Shown piece after piece: positions 1 to 10,124 of a stretch of 64,000 nucleotides of DNA. The first letter of the stretch is position 1. The number at the start of each line of letters is the position of its first letter. Below the pieces are notes generated by a model. That model saw only the letters and a list, made by a program, of their open reading frames with translations. It made no database searches and had not been told where the DNA came from. A program made the position numbers and the translations under genes. The DNA is from Takakia lepidozioides (taxonomy: Eukaryota > Streptophyta > Takakiopsida > Takakiales > Takakiaceae): assembly GCA_030704615.1 (NCBI GenBank), contig CM060732.1, forward strand, positions 38,671,053 through 38,735,052. Direction: 5' to 3'.

Positions 1-587
1 TCCGGTCTCTATGTTTCTCTTGATGGATAGCAGCTAGGTGAAGCCAGAGAAGACTACTATTCCTCACTAACCACTAATAATTGGTTGTGGCTCTGACAGG
101 GATAGGAGCAGGTGAGGCTTCAACTTTGCCTTAATAGCAAGGGGTGGTTGCGGTCTAAGTGACTTTCTTCTGCCAAACCTATGAATGATGTATGGTTGTT
201 TCAGCATGGAATTGCACATTTCGTTAAGGATGATCTTTCAGTATGCTGCTTGAAAAATTCTAAGCTATGAATTTATGATAGCTCTTAAATATACACATCG
301 CTTAGGCTCTGCGTTGGATAGTATCCAATCTGATAGTCTAGTGTATCAAGTGCTTGATGATCAAAATGATTTCCTCTGGCAATTGCAACTAAAAGTGCCT
401 TAATTTCTACTTCCCACCCTGACTAGTAGTAGCTGAAAATGAAAGAGACTGAAGTATGATGGGGCCTCCTCTAGGCGGATGATGTCATTAAATTTCTTGT
501 CTGATTCCGTTTGAATCACTCATCCCCTGTCTCTTGTCTAACTCCGTATGAATCAGTCAAACCCCGTCTTCACAGGACAGTAGTGAC
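1..587. other. no recognisable gene
   Basis: I see no conserved protein motif or RNA gene here on either strand. The stretch has frequent stops in all frames and ends in a CT-rich microsatellite that borders the first LINE copy. Confidence 0.5.
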
Positions 588-632
588 CTCTCTCTCTCTC
601 TCTCTAGACTAGTAGTGACTCTCTCTCTCTCC
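588..632. repeat. (TC)n microsatellite at the 5' edge of LINE copy A
   Basis: Two runs of TC dinucleotides flank the short sequence TAGACTAGTAGTGA. LINE sequence begins directly after the second run. The 12-mer TCTCTAGACTAG here recurs right after the 3' end of the same LINE copy near 1988-1999, so it may be part of a target-site duplication. Confidence 0.7.
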
Positions 633-1987
633 ATACCAGCCCTTATGTTTGCGGATGACTTCACAGGCATAGGGGAGACTCCAATCAATCTCCAGGAGTT
701 GATTGATTGTGCGAAGAGATACTTTGATCTTTGGGGGCTAGAGGCTAACGTCAGCAAATGTGCAGTGGTAGCATTCAACGACAGAGGAGAGGGAGGAAGT
801 GATCTCAAGTGGCAGTGGGGTAGCCAAGAGATCCCAGTCCTCCCTTCCTACACTTACCTGTTTTCCTCCAATTGTAATTGGGATACACATATCCGGAAAG
901 TTGTTCAGACTGGCAAGGGCAAAGCTCTGGGTCTCACTAGATTTTTCCACTGCAGAGGGGTCAACTCTGAGGTTAAGAAAACCATGCTTTGTCGCGTTAT
1001 TAGACCTGCCTTGGAGTACGGATCTGCAATATGGGTTGATAACTCCAACCAGGCTAAGTCTCTAGAATCCATTCAAGTGGGGGTGCTTAAGGAGTGCATG
1101 TCAGCATGCTCCAAAACAGCCAATGTGGCTGTTCGGGGTGAGTTTGGCATCCCGTCCTGAAGCTCCTGACGCGATGAATTCAAGGTCAGATGGTGGGGTC
1201 AGCTGCAACATATGTCCAACACCAGATATCCTAAGTTAATCGACTCTACATCTTGGAAACAGGACCGCCCTGTCAAACAGGCTAAGTCCTGGCAGAAGAG
1301 AGTAGAAGAGATTCTCAAGGACCTGGATCTGGATCCGCAAGTCTTGACCCTGCTGGATAAATCTGACTTCGAGGCTGTAGTGTCCAAAGCCATGTCTGTT
1401 GCCATGAAATTGTCTGATGAAAATGAAGTTAGGCAGAAAACTTCCCTAACTTGTTTCCAGTCTGTGACATGGGGGAGGACATCTTGGATGACCTCAAGGG
1501 TCTACCCACTCTCGGCACTAGACTGAAATTTAAACTCAGTGCAGGAAGCCTACCTTTGAACAGCAAACAGAAGCAGAGAGGAAAGGGAGAGTGCAATTGC
1601 CCGTTGTGTGGGCAACCTGAAGACAATATTCATTTTCTGATACACCGTCCGGGGTTCTCTCACCAAAGAGACGATCTCTTCAAATCTATCAAGGGAATTG
1701 TGCCTGTACCTCTGTTTACCAACTTTGAAAGTCTCGAGGCTGAGCCAAAAGCCCAGGCCCTTCTGAGGCCTAGTTTTTGGGCAAATCACACACAGTATAT
1801 TGATGGTTGTGTGAAGGGGTTTCTAGAGGATATCTGGAAAACCCGGATCAATTTTTTGTATCAAGGTAAGTCTTACTACCAACGTCAGCCCCTGACAGAG
1901 GTAGGTTCTGTCCCTTTGTGTTCCGCTCAAACTGGGCCCGGGGTCAATGGCCACAAGGCTACGGCGAACAACGTCTTATGAGTACAT
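632..1987 (+). mobile_element. LINE copy A, 5'-truncated (RT end, CCHC finger, 3' end)
   Basis: This copy starts inside the reverse transcriptase at the catalytic FADDF box (648-662). It runs through the thumb and C-terminal region to a cysteine/histidine finger (pattern C-P-L-C, then H, then a usual C) near 1600-1650, and ends at the family terminus TGAGTACAT near 1979-1987. The reading frame is broken at about 1160 (stop TGA) and again near 1450-1500, so no complete protein can be made. The same region recurs in copies at 8868-10038, 52134-53057 and elsewhere. Dense 5' truncation is typical of target-primed reverse transcription. Confidence 0.88.
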
Positions 1988-2509
1988 TCTCTAGACTAGA
2001 TCTCCCTGCCCTCTAGGAAGCCTATTGCCATTGGGTGGACTTGATACGGGAGTACATAAATGTCTCTGTATAGGCTTGGATTATGTGGCTAATGGCTCCA
2101 TCTCGAGACTTGGTAACAGAGGTACTTTGAAGGTTTCAATGTCTAAAAATGCTACAAATAGAGTCTCACATCATATCAACCTCAAAGAAGTTCGTCCCTT
2201 GACTGGCTGGAGAGCGGTCTTAGACATTGGTGATTCAATGAGGCGCTCTAGGAAGACAACCAAGGGCGAGGTCTTCAACTTGAAAGTTTCTAACCAGTTT
2301 GATGCACTGGATGAGGTTGATTCCAAGCAGTCAGACAGCCTGAGCGTCGGGTGACTGAAGGATTTGGTACTCTGAATGGTTTACCAATCCTTAAAGTTTA
2401 AACAAGACGAGCAAAATCTACACATGGGGTGATTGTCCCCACTTTGCAGAACGGTTGGCCGTCCAAGAACAACCATAAGGTACCTAGACGGCAAACAATC
2501 CATATGCAA

Positions 2510-3270
2510 AGGGCTGGCTCGCGGCTGGGCACTTTCAACTTCTCTGGGCTGACTAACCAAAGGAAACAATTTGAAGTGGGACAAGTTCTTCAGGCAAATG
2601 GTATTCATATCTGTGCAGGGCAAGAGACATGGGAAACTTCGGACAAACCGGTTGGAGATGTCATTGGTTAGAGGTGGTTCGGTAAGATGTGTGCTCTTAA
2701 AAGGGGTTAGCTTCTTTGTCCGTGATTTCTTGGGTGACAACTGTGAAATTATCAACAAGGGTTTGCAGTATGAGCACAGTATCTGGCTGAAAGTGAAATT
2801 GAAGGGCGGCGTGAATAAAAAGGACCTCTTTGTGGGTTGTGTTTACATGCCCACAGAGGAGACCCTTAGTGCTGACGCAAACAAAGCCTTTGAAGACTAA
2901 AGCTGGACAGTGTTGTGTTCCTCGCAGGTGGTCTTATTGGGTGACATCAATGCCCGGGTGGGCAAAGGTCTTCACCAGGATGATACCATTGGGCCTTTTG
3001 GTGAGGACAAGCTGAATTGCAATGGAAGACGGTTAATAAACTGTCTGGAAGAACTTCAGCTTTTGACCTTGAATAATAGGTCAAAAGAAGACCAAGTGCA
3101 GTGGACTCGTGAGAAAGCCCAAACTGCCGAACGATCCATTGCGAATTATATCATAATGGACAAGAATTTGTTTCCCTAGTGTGCCAATGTGTTGATTGAC
3201 AGAACTGATATCGGTACCTCTGACCATTTGCTGGTTTGGACTGAGATCAAAAGGTGTTTTCCCAACACCA
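2510..3270 (+). pseudogene. APE-like endonuclease domain of LINE copy B
   Basis: The domain would nick target DNA to prime reverse transcription. In order I see TFNFSGLTNQRK (strand-opening motif), GQETWE (the conserved Glu-Thr-Trp metal-binding site), VVLLGDINARVG (the GD-N motif) and IGTSDHLLVW (the terminal SDH catalytic His). These four landmarks are in the order expected of AP-endonuclease-like LINE nucleases. The frame shifts at about 2670, 2890-2910 and 3180, so the domain is not translatable as one piece. A second copy lies at about 6120-6830. Confidence 0.85.
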
Positions 3271-3731
3271 AGAGATCTGTGAAACGTTCGATTCGGAAGT
3301 GGCGCATAGAAAAATTCCAAAATGAAGAGGTCAAGGCTGAGTATGTCCAGGCCTTGCAAGAGGCTCTCCCTCACTTTGTCCATTCACTCCAAGGTTTTCT
3401 CGCTCTGGCAATGCAAGAAATGAAGTTGAAAGAGCAGTGGATTCTTGAGAGGTTTCGTCTCCTCTGTGGCTGACAAGATCGTTGGGAGGAAACTAATTGT
3501 CTGCGGTAGAGCTGTTCATTGGTGGACCAATGAGATCAAACTCAAGATAGCCGAGAGACGAGTCGTCTATAAAGAGTGCTGCAATTTGAAAGCCAACAAA
3601 GAAATGTGGACTAGGTACTACCAGATCCGCAAATATATCAATCAGCTTGTAAGGTCTCAGAAGAAATTATATTGGGACAAGTTATATAGTGAAATAAACT
3701 CAAACACTATGCTGGTAATGACAAGAGCTGG

Positions 3732-4954
3732 TTGGCCCTTCAATGTCTGTACAAGCCGAAAAATTGTCAGCAAGTACAAGCGCTGAGGACTACTAAGGGT
3801 GCAGTGGTGACTTCAATGGTTGACATTGTCAAAACCTTTGAAACCCACTACAGTATCCTTGGCAGAATTTCTAGGTCTAACAGTGAGGGATCTTCTGAAG
3901 AATGGAAGGACACAGTTGGAAAAACTGTTCCTATGATTCAAGACAGCCCTGATGAACTGGAGTATATTTCAAAGGCTTACAACGCTCCCATTAGTTCTTC
4001 GGAGATTATGGAAGCAATTGAACATTTAAACGGATGTAAAGCTGGTGGACCTGATGGCATAGTCAACGAGCTTATCAAGCATGGTGGCGACCCCATGATA
4101 GAGGCCCTTGTACTTCTCTTTAACCTTATCTGGAGGACTGAAATGATCCCTTTTCGCTGGCGACAGGGGGTCATTGTCAACCTATACAAGAAAGGTGACA
4201 AAAAAGAGCCGGGGAACTACCGAGGCATCACGCTACTCAATGCAGTTGGCAAGATATTTTGCAGAGTTAAAAATACTCGTCTCGAGGTTGATTTGGAATC
4301 TAGAGGTTGTTTCCACGTAGGCCAAGCTGGCTTTCGGAGAAACTGGGTGTGGATCATATCTTCACTCTAACCCAGATAATCCAGGGAAGGGAAAAAGAAG
4401 GGAAACTCACTTTTGTCTTTCTCTTGGATGTCAAAAAGGCCTATGACACAGTGTGGAGATATGGTCTATGGCTCGGACTCTGGTCATGTGTCAAGGGAAA
4501 GATGTGGAGAGTGGTCCATAACTTGTATGCTCACACCAAAAGTTGTGTCACTGTTAATGGACAGAAGTCTAACTTCTTTGACATAGACCAAGGTGTAGCT
4601 CAAGGATGTACCCTCTCGCCTCTGTTCTTCAATGTTTTCATCAATCAACTCCTTGAGGATGTGGAAAGCGAGGGATTTGGGTTAAGGGTGGGTGATGCCA
4701 CCATACCAGCCCTTATGTTTGCGGATGACTTCGCAAGCATAGGGGAGACTCCATCCAATCTTCAGGAGTTGATTAATTGTGCAAAGAGATACTTTTTGGG
4801 GGGCTGTAGGCTAAGGTCAGTAAGTGCAGTGGTAGCATTCAACGACCGTGGGGAGGGAGGAGGCGACCTCAAGTGGCCGTGGGGAAGCCAAGGGATTCCT
4901 GTCCTCGCTTCCTACACACACGTTGGCATTGAGTTTTCCTCCAACTGTAATTAG
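3732..4954 (+). pseudogene. reverse transcriptase domain of LINE copy B
   Basis: RNA-directed DNA polymerase palm and fingers. Visible landmarks are CKAGGPDGI near 4035, NYRGITLLNA near 4217, QAGFRRN near 4322, LLDVKKAYDTVW (motif A Asp) near 4420, VAQGCTLSPL (motif B) near 4595 and FADDF (motif C, catalytic Asp pair) at 4718-4732. A frame change near 4310-4370 and a stop at 4955 break it. The GNYRGITLL and AYDTVW wording resembles RTE/R1/jockey-type elements rather than plant L1, but I cannot place the clade without an alignment. Confidence 0.87.
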
Positions 4955-5117
4955 GAAGCACCAATACGAAAAGTGATTCAATCTGGCAAGCGCAAAGCGT
5001 TGGGTCTCACTAAATTTTTCCACTGAAGTATAAAAAAACCATGATTTTCCACGTTATTAGGCCTACCTTGGAGTATGCATTTGCTGTGTGGGTTGATAAC
5101 TCCAACCAGGCTAAGTC

Positions 5118-5572
5118 TCCGTCCCTGTCCTCTAGGAAGCCTATTGCCATTGGGTGGACTTGATACGGGAGTACATAAATGTCTCTGTGACTAAATGCCG
5201 GCCTTGTGACCCTGTGTCTTTGTTTGTTTTGACCTGAAGCGCTTTGCTTCAGGTAAGGTAGTGCATTGGACTTAGTTGGAGAGTTTGGGGCCTTTCCCTC
5301 TTTAGAATATGCCTATGCGGGCCATTCCCTGCAGCTCCCTGGAGTGTGATCTCTGAATGGTAACAAGCGGACCCCTACCGCTTGGGGGCAGCCCCTCCGC
5401 CCAAATTGGGCAGTCGTATGCTCTGTCTAGCATACTCGGCACTTGGGCTAGGGTTGGTCCTTGTGCTTAAACTTATAGCCTGCGAATTCTACCAATACAT
5501 TACCTCTTATCAATAACACACTCCCCAGGGTGATTCCTGGGAATTGGTTACTTAGGCCAAATCTAGGGCTTC
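5118..5572 (+). other. LINE leader region with small hairpins
   Basis: This non-coding stretch precedes the first ORF of copy C. It holds a perfect 8-bp stem CCTGAAGC/GCTTCAGG with a 5-nt loop (5233-5253) and a 6-bp stem CCCAGG/CCTGGG near 5525-5542. Most of it is missing from copy B, so it is variable between copies. It may be the 5' UTR or promoter of the element; no function is shown. Confidence 0.5.
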
Positions 5573-6070
5573 ATGTGTAGTTTTTGGGGTGAATCCAGGA
5601 TGGAAGATGTGTCCTTTAAAACTACATGCTCCAGCTTAGGCTTGGATTATATGGCTAATAGTTCCATCTCGAGACTTGATAACAGAGGTACTTTGAAGGT
5701 TGCAATGCCCAAAAATGCTACTGATAGAGTCTCACATCAAATCAATCTCAAAGAAGTTCGTCCCTTGACTGGCTGGAGAGTGGTCTTAGACATTGGTAAT
5801 TCAATGAGGCGCTCTAGGAAGACAACCAAGGGCAGGGACTTCAACTTGAAAGTTTCTAACAGGTTTGATGCACTGGATGAGGTTGATCCCAAGCAGCCAG
5901 ACAGACAAACTGACCATAAGTGTGCTGAGCCTGAGCGTTGTGTGACTGAAGGATTTGGTACTCTGAATGGTTTACCAATCCTTAAAAGTTTACACAAGAC
6001 GAGCAAAATCTACACACGGGATAATTGTCCTCCCTTTGAAGAACGGTTGGCCGTCCAAGAGCAACCATAG
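5573..6070 (+). pseudogene. N-terminal LINE ORF (ORF1-like, function unknown)
   Basis: An open frame of 165 codons, basic in the middle (MRRSRKTTKGRDF), shared with copy B at 2073-2350. It precedes the endonuclease and ends in a stop just before the GLTNQRK box near 6136. I see no zinc knuckle, RRM or coiled coil in it, so it is not a standard ORF1 protein. It may be the N-terminal extension of the single polyprotein, interrupted by mutation. Confidence 0.55.
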
Positions 6071-7149
6071 GCTACCTAGGACAAACAATTCATATGCAAA
6101 GGGCTGGCTTGTGGCTGGGCACTTTCAATTTCTCAGGGCTGACTAACCAAAGGAAACAACTCCAAGCAGGCAAATGATATTCATATCTGTGCTGGGCAAG
6201 AGACATGGGAAACTCCAGACAAACTGGTTGGAGATGTCAATGGTTCTAAATGGATAGGTAAGATGTGCGCTCTTAAGGCAGCCTCTGCCAAACGTGGTCA
6301 AAAAGGGGTTGAATTCTTTGTCCGTGATTTCTTGTGTGACAATGGTGAAATTATCAACAAGGGTTTGCGGTATGAGCACAGTATCTGGCTGAAAGTGAAA
6401 TTGAAGGGCGGCGTGAATAAAAAGGACTCATTGTGGGTTGTGTTGACATGCCCACAGAGGGGACCCTTAGTGCTGACGCAGACAAAGCTGGACTGTGCTA
6501 AGTTCCTCGCCAAAGGTCAGGTGGTCTTATTGGGTGACTTCAATGCCTGGGTGGGCAAAGGTCTCCATCAGATACCATCGGGCCTTTTGGTGAGGACAAG
6601 CTGAATTCTAATGGTAGACGGTTAATAAACTGTCTGGAAGAACTTCAGCTTTTGACCTTCAATAATAGGTCAAAAGGAGACCAAGTGCAGTGGACTCGTG
6701 AGAAAGCCCAAACTGGGGATCATTGTGGATTATATCATAATGGACAAAAATTTGTTTCCCCAGAGTGCCAGTGTATTGATCAACAGAACTGATATTGGTA
6801 CCTCTGACCACTTGCTGGTTTGGACTGAGATCAAAAGGTGTTTTCCCAACACCAAGAGATCTGTGAAACCTTCGATTCGGAAGTGGCGCATAGAAAAAGT
6901 ACAAAATGAAGAGGTCAAGGCTGAGTATGTCCAGACCTTGCAAGAGGCTCTCCCTCATTTTGTCCACTCGCTCCAAGACCTTCAGTCTTGCTCTGGCAAT
7001 GCAAGAAATGAAGTCGAAAGAGCAGTGGATTCTTGGGAGAGTTTCGTCTCCTCTGTGGCTGACAAGATCGTTGGGAGGAAACTAATTGTCTGCGGCAGAG
7101 CTGTTCATTGGTGGACCAATGAGATCAAACTCAAGATAGCTGAGAGACG

Positions 7150-7226
7150 AGTCCTCTATAAAGATTGTACTCATAAGATGTTGTTTGCCGTAGCCTTGTG
7201 GCCATTGTGGCAGTCCTCTATAAAGA
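7150..7226 (-). mobile_element. minimal antisense LINE 3'-end insertion with 15-bp target duplication
   Basis: Inside copy C, positions 7165-7211 hold the reverse complement of the last ~43 nt of the same LINE family (TGTACTCATAAGATG through GTGGCCATTG). It is flanked on both sides by AGTCCTCTATAAAGA (7150-7164 and 7212-7226). That is a direct target-site duplication, so this is a genuine, extremely 5'-truncated retrotransposition event into an older copy. Confidence 0.85.
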
Positions 7227-7960
7227 GTGCTGCAATTTGAAAACCAACAAAGGATTGTGGGCTAGGTACTACAAGATCCGCAAAGATATCATTCAGCTTG
7301 TAAGGTCTCAGAAGAAATTATACTGGGACAAGCTATACGGTGAAATAAACTCAAACCACCATGGTGGTAATGACATGAGATTCCGGTTGGCCCTTCAACG
7401 TTTGTGCAAGCCGAAAAATTGTCAGCAAGTACAAGCGCTGAGGACTACTAAGGGTGCAGTAGTGACTTCAATGGCTGACATTGGAAAAACCTTTGAAACC
7501 CAGTACAGTATCCTTAGCAGAATTTCTAGGTCTAACAGTGACGAGTCCTCTGAAGAATGGAAGGACAGTTGGAAAAACTGTTCCTATGATTCAAGACAGC
7601 CCTGATGAACTGGAGTACATTTCAAAGGCTTACTTGTTTCCAGTCTGTGACATGGGGGAGGACATCTTGGATGACCTCAAGGGTCTACCCACTCTCGGCA
7701 CTAGACTGAAATTTAAACTCACCAGGCCCTTCTGAGGCCTAGTTTTTGGGCAAATCACACACAGTAGATTGATGCTTGTTTGAAGGGATTTCTAGAGGAT
7801 ATCTGGAAAACCCGGATCAATTTTTTGTATCAAGGTAAGTCTTACCACCAACATCAGCCCCTGACAGAGGTAGGTTCTGTCCCTTTGTGTTCCGCTCAAA
7901 CTGGGCGCGGGGTCAATGGCCACAAGGCTACGGCAAACAACGTCTTATGAGTACATTCTC

Positions 7961-8755
7961 TAGAATCCATTCACGTGGGATTGCTCAAGGAGTGCATGTC
8001 AGCATGCTCCAAAACAGCTAATGTGGCTGCTCGGATTGGGTTTGGCATTCCTCCCTTAAGCTCCCAGCGGGATGAATTCAAGGTCAGATGGTGGGGTCAG
8101 CTGCAATGTATGACTAATACCAGATATCCTAAGTTAATCGACTCTATATCTTGGAAGCAGGAGCACCCTGTCAAACAGGCTAAGTCCCGGGGGAAGATGG
8201 TAGAAGAGGATTTCAAGGATCTGAATCTAAGTACAAAGCCCTGTCTGTTGCCAGGATATTGTCTGATGAAAATGAAGTTAGGCATAATACTTCCCTGAAC
8301 CTGTTTCCAGTCTGTGACGTGGGTGAGGCCATCATGGATGACCTCAAGGGTTTATCCACTCTCGGCACTAGACCGAAATTCAACCTCAGGGCCAGTAGCC
8401 TACCTTTGAACAGCAAACAGACGCAGAGAGGAAAGGGGGATTGTAAGTGCCCCTTGTGTGGGCAACCTGAAGACAATATCCACTTCCTGATTCATTGTCC
8501 TGGGTACTCTCACCAGAGAGACACCCACTTCAATTCCATCAAGGGAATTGTTCCTGTACCTCTGTTACCAACTTGTGTGAAGGGAGTATATCTGGAAAAC
8601 TTGGATCAATTGCATGTTTCAAGGTAAGTCATACTACCGGTGTCAGCCCCTGACAAAGGTAGATTTTGTCCCTTTGTGTTCCGCTCAAACTGGGCACGGG
8701 GTCAATGGCCACAAGGCTACGGCAAACAATGTCTTATGAGTACATTCTCTCTCTA
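7961..8755 (+). mobile_element. LINE copy D, 3' fragment with deletions
   Basis: Starts at the internal LINE box CTAGAATCCATTCA joined straight onto the 3' end of copy C. It includes the CCHC finger (CPLCGQPEDNIHFLIHC within 8450-8520), skips about 150 bp near 8572, and ends at the family 3' terminus before TCTCTCTAGACTA at about 8750. The junction with copy C shares TCTCTAGA in both parents, so it could be a recombination rather than an insertion. Confidence 0.8.
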
Positions 8756-8762
8756 GACTAAT

Positions 8763-8867
8763 CAAATTATCAAGGTATCAAGGAAGTCATACTACCAGAG
8801 TGAGCCCCTCACAAAGTAGCTTCTGGTCCCTTTTGTTCCGCCCAAACTGACCGCGGGGTCTATGGCC
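8763..8867 (+). mobile_element. diverged LINE 3' fragment
   Basis: About 100 bp matching the last part of the family (AGTCATACTACC, then GAGCCCCTCACAAAG, then CGGGGTCTATGGCCA), more diverged than its neighbours. It stops at the GGCCA box and is joined to copy E. Confidence 0.7.
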
Positions 8868-10047
8868 AAGTGATCTCAAGTGGCAGTGGGGTAGCCAAGA
8901 GATCCCGGTCCTCCCTTCCTACACTTACCTGGGCGTTGAGTTTCCTCCAATTGTAATTGGGATGCACATATCTGGAAAGTTGTTCAAACTGGCAAGGGCA
9001 AAGCTCTGGGGCTCACTAGATTTTTCCACTGCAGAGGGGTCAACTCTGAGGTTAAGAAAATCATGCTTTGTCGCGTTATTAGACCTGCCTTGGAGTACGG
9101 ATCTGCAATATGGGTTGATAACTCCAACCAGGCTAGGTCTCTAGAATCCATTCAAGTGGGGGTGCTTAAGGAGTGCATGTCAGCATGCTCCAAAACAGCC
9201 AATGTGGCTGTTCGGGGTGAGTTTGGCATCCCGTCCTGAAGTTCCCGACGAGATGAATTCAAGGTCAGATGCAACATATGTCCAACACCAGATAATCGAC
9301 TCTATATCTTGGAAACAGGACCGCCCTGTCGAACAGGCTCAATCCTGGCAGAAGAGAGTAGAAGAGATTCTCAAGGACCTGGATCTGGATCCGCAAGTCT
9401 TGACCCTGCTGGATAAATCTGACTTAGAGGCTGTAGTATCCAAAGCCATGTCTGTTGCCATGAGATTGTCTGATGAAAATGAAGTTAGGCAGAAAACTTC
9501 CCTAACTTGTTTCCAGTCTGTGACATGGGGGGACATCTTGGATGACCTCAAGGGTCTACCCACTCTCGGCACTAGACTGAAATTTAAACTCAGGGCAGGA
9601 AGCCTACCTTTGAACAGCAAACAGAAGCAGAGAGGAAAGCGAGAGTGCAATTGCCCGTTGTGTGGGCAACCTGAAGGCAATATTCATTTTCTGATTCACT
9701 ATCCGGGGTTCTCTCACCAAAGAGACGCTCTCCTCAAATCTATCAAGGGAATTGTGCCTGTACCTCTGTTTACCAACTTTGAAAGTCTCAAGGCTGAGCC
9801 AAAAGCCCAGGCCCTTCTGAGGCCTAGTTTTTGGGCAAATCACACACAGCAGATTGATGGTTGTGTGAAGGGATTTCTAGAGGATATCTGGAAAACCCGG
9901 ATCAATTTTTTGTATCAAGGTAAGTCTTACTACCAACGTCAGCCCCTGACAGAGGTAGGTTCTGTCCCTTTGTGTTCCGCTCAAACTGGGCGCGGGGTCA
10001 ATGGCCACAAGGCTACGGCAAACAATGTCTTATGAGTACATTCTCCT
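8868..10047 (+). mobile_element. LINE copy E, 5'-truncated 3' part
   Basis: Runs from just after the RT palm (GATCTCAAGTGGCAGTGGGG) through the C-terminal domain to the family 3' end, followed by TCTCCTCTTCTCTCTCTCC. The finger reads CPLCGQPEGNIHFLIHY, so the last zinc ligand Cys is replaced by Tyr. A frame of 277 codons is open from 9202 to 10035, the longest coding stretch of the family here, though its first third is out of register with copy A because of a small deletion near 9270-9295. It lies antisense to, and about 75 bp from, the last recognised exon of the CPP1-like gene. Confidence 0.87.
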
Positions 10048-10124
10048 CTTCTCTCTCTCCCCATAGAAATCCATGCCTGACATAAACCTGACACGCAGTG
10101 CTCAAAATAGAATAGGGAGTAGAC

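Larger units (their letters stand above)
2003..5117 (+). mobile_element. LINE copy B (N-terminal ORF, endonuclease, RT; lacks 3' third)
   Basis: This is the longest reading of the family. It carries a leader and short basic ORF (2025-2354), an APE-type endonuclease (about 2500-3270), a linker, and a reverse transcriptase (about 3800-4950). It ends abruptly at 5117 inside the C-terminal domain, where the leader of copy C begins. Relative to copy C it lacks about 450 bp of leader between the boxes GTCTCTGT (near 2065) and TAGGCTTGG (near 2071). Several frameshifts and stops break it, for example between the two RT frames near 4310-4370. The RT motifs are not of the common plant L1 type; the clade needs a phylogeny. 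Confidence 0.87.
5118..7960 (+). mobile_element. LINE copy C, leader to 3' end with internal deletions
   Basis: Copy C has the most complete leader (5118-5572), an N-terminal ORF (5573-6070), the endonuclease (about 6110-6860) and the linker up to the start of the RT near 7630. There it jumps to the finger region (7636-7724), and again to the 3' terminal 230 bp ending TGAGTACAT. The whole catalytic RT core is deleted. It also carries a tiny antisense insertion at 7165-7211. It is a dead copy, but useful for reconstructing the 5' end of the family. Confidence 0.85.

Noticed and set aside
2065-2075. The ~450-bp leader difference between LINE copies B and C as a spliced intron
   Set aside because: The boundaries do not fit GT-AG exactly (copy B keeps extra bases), so an ordinary deletion is more likely.
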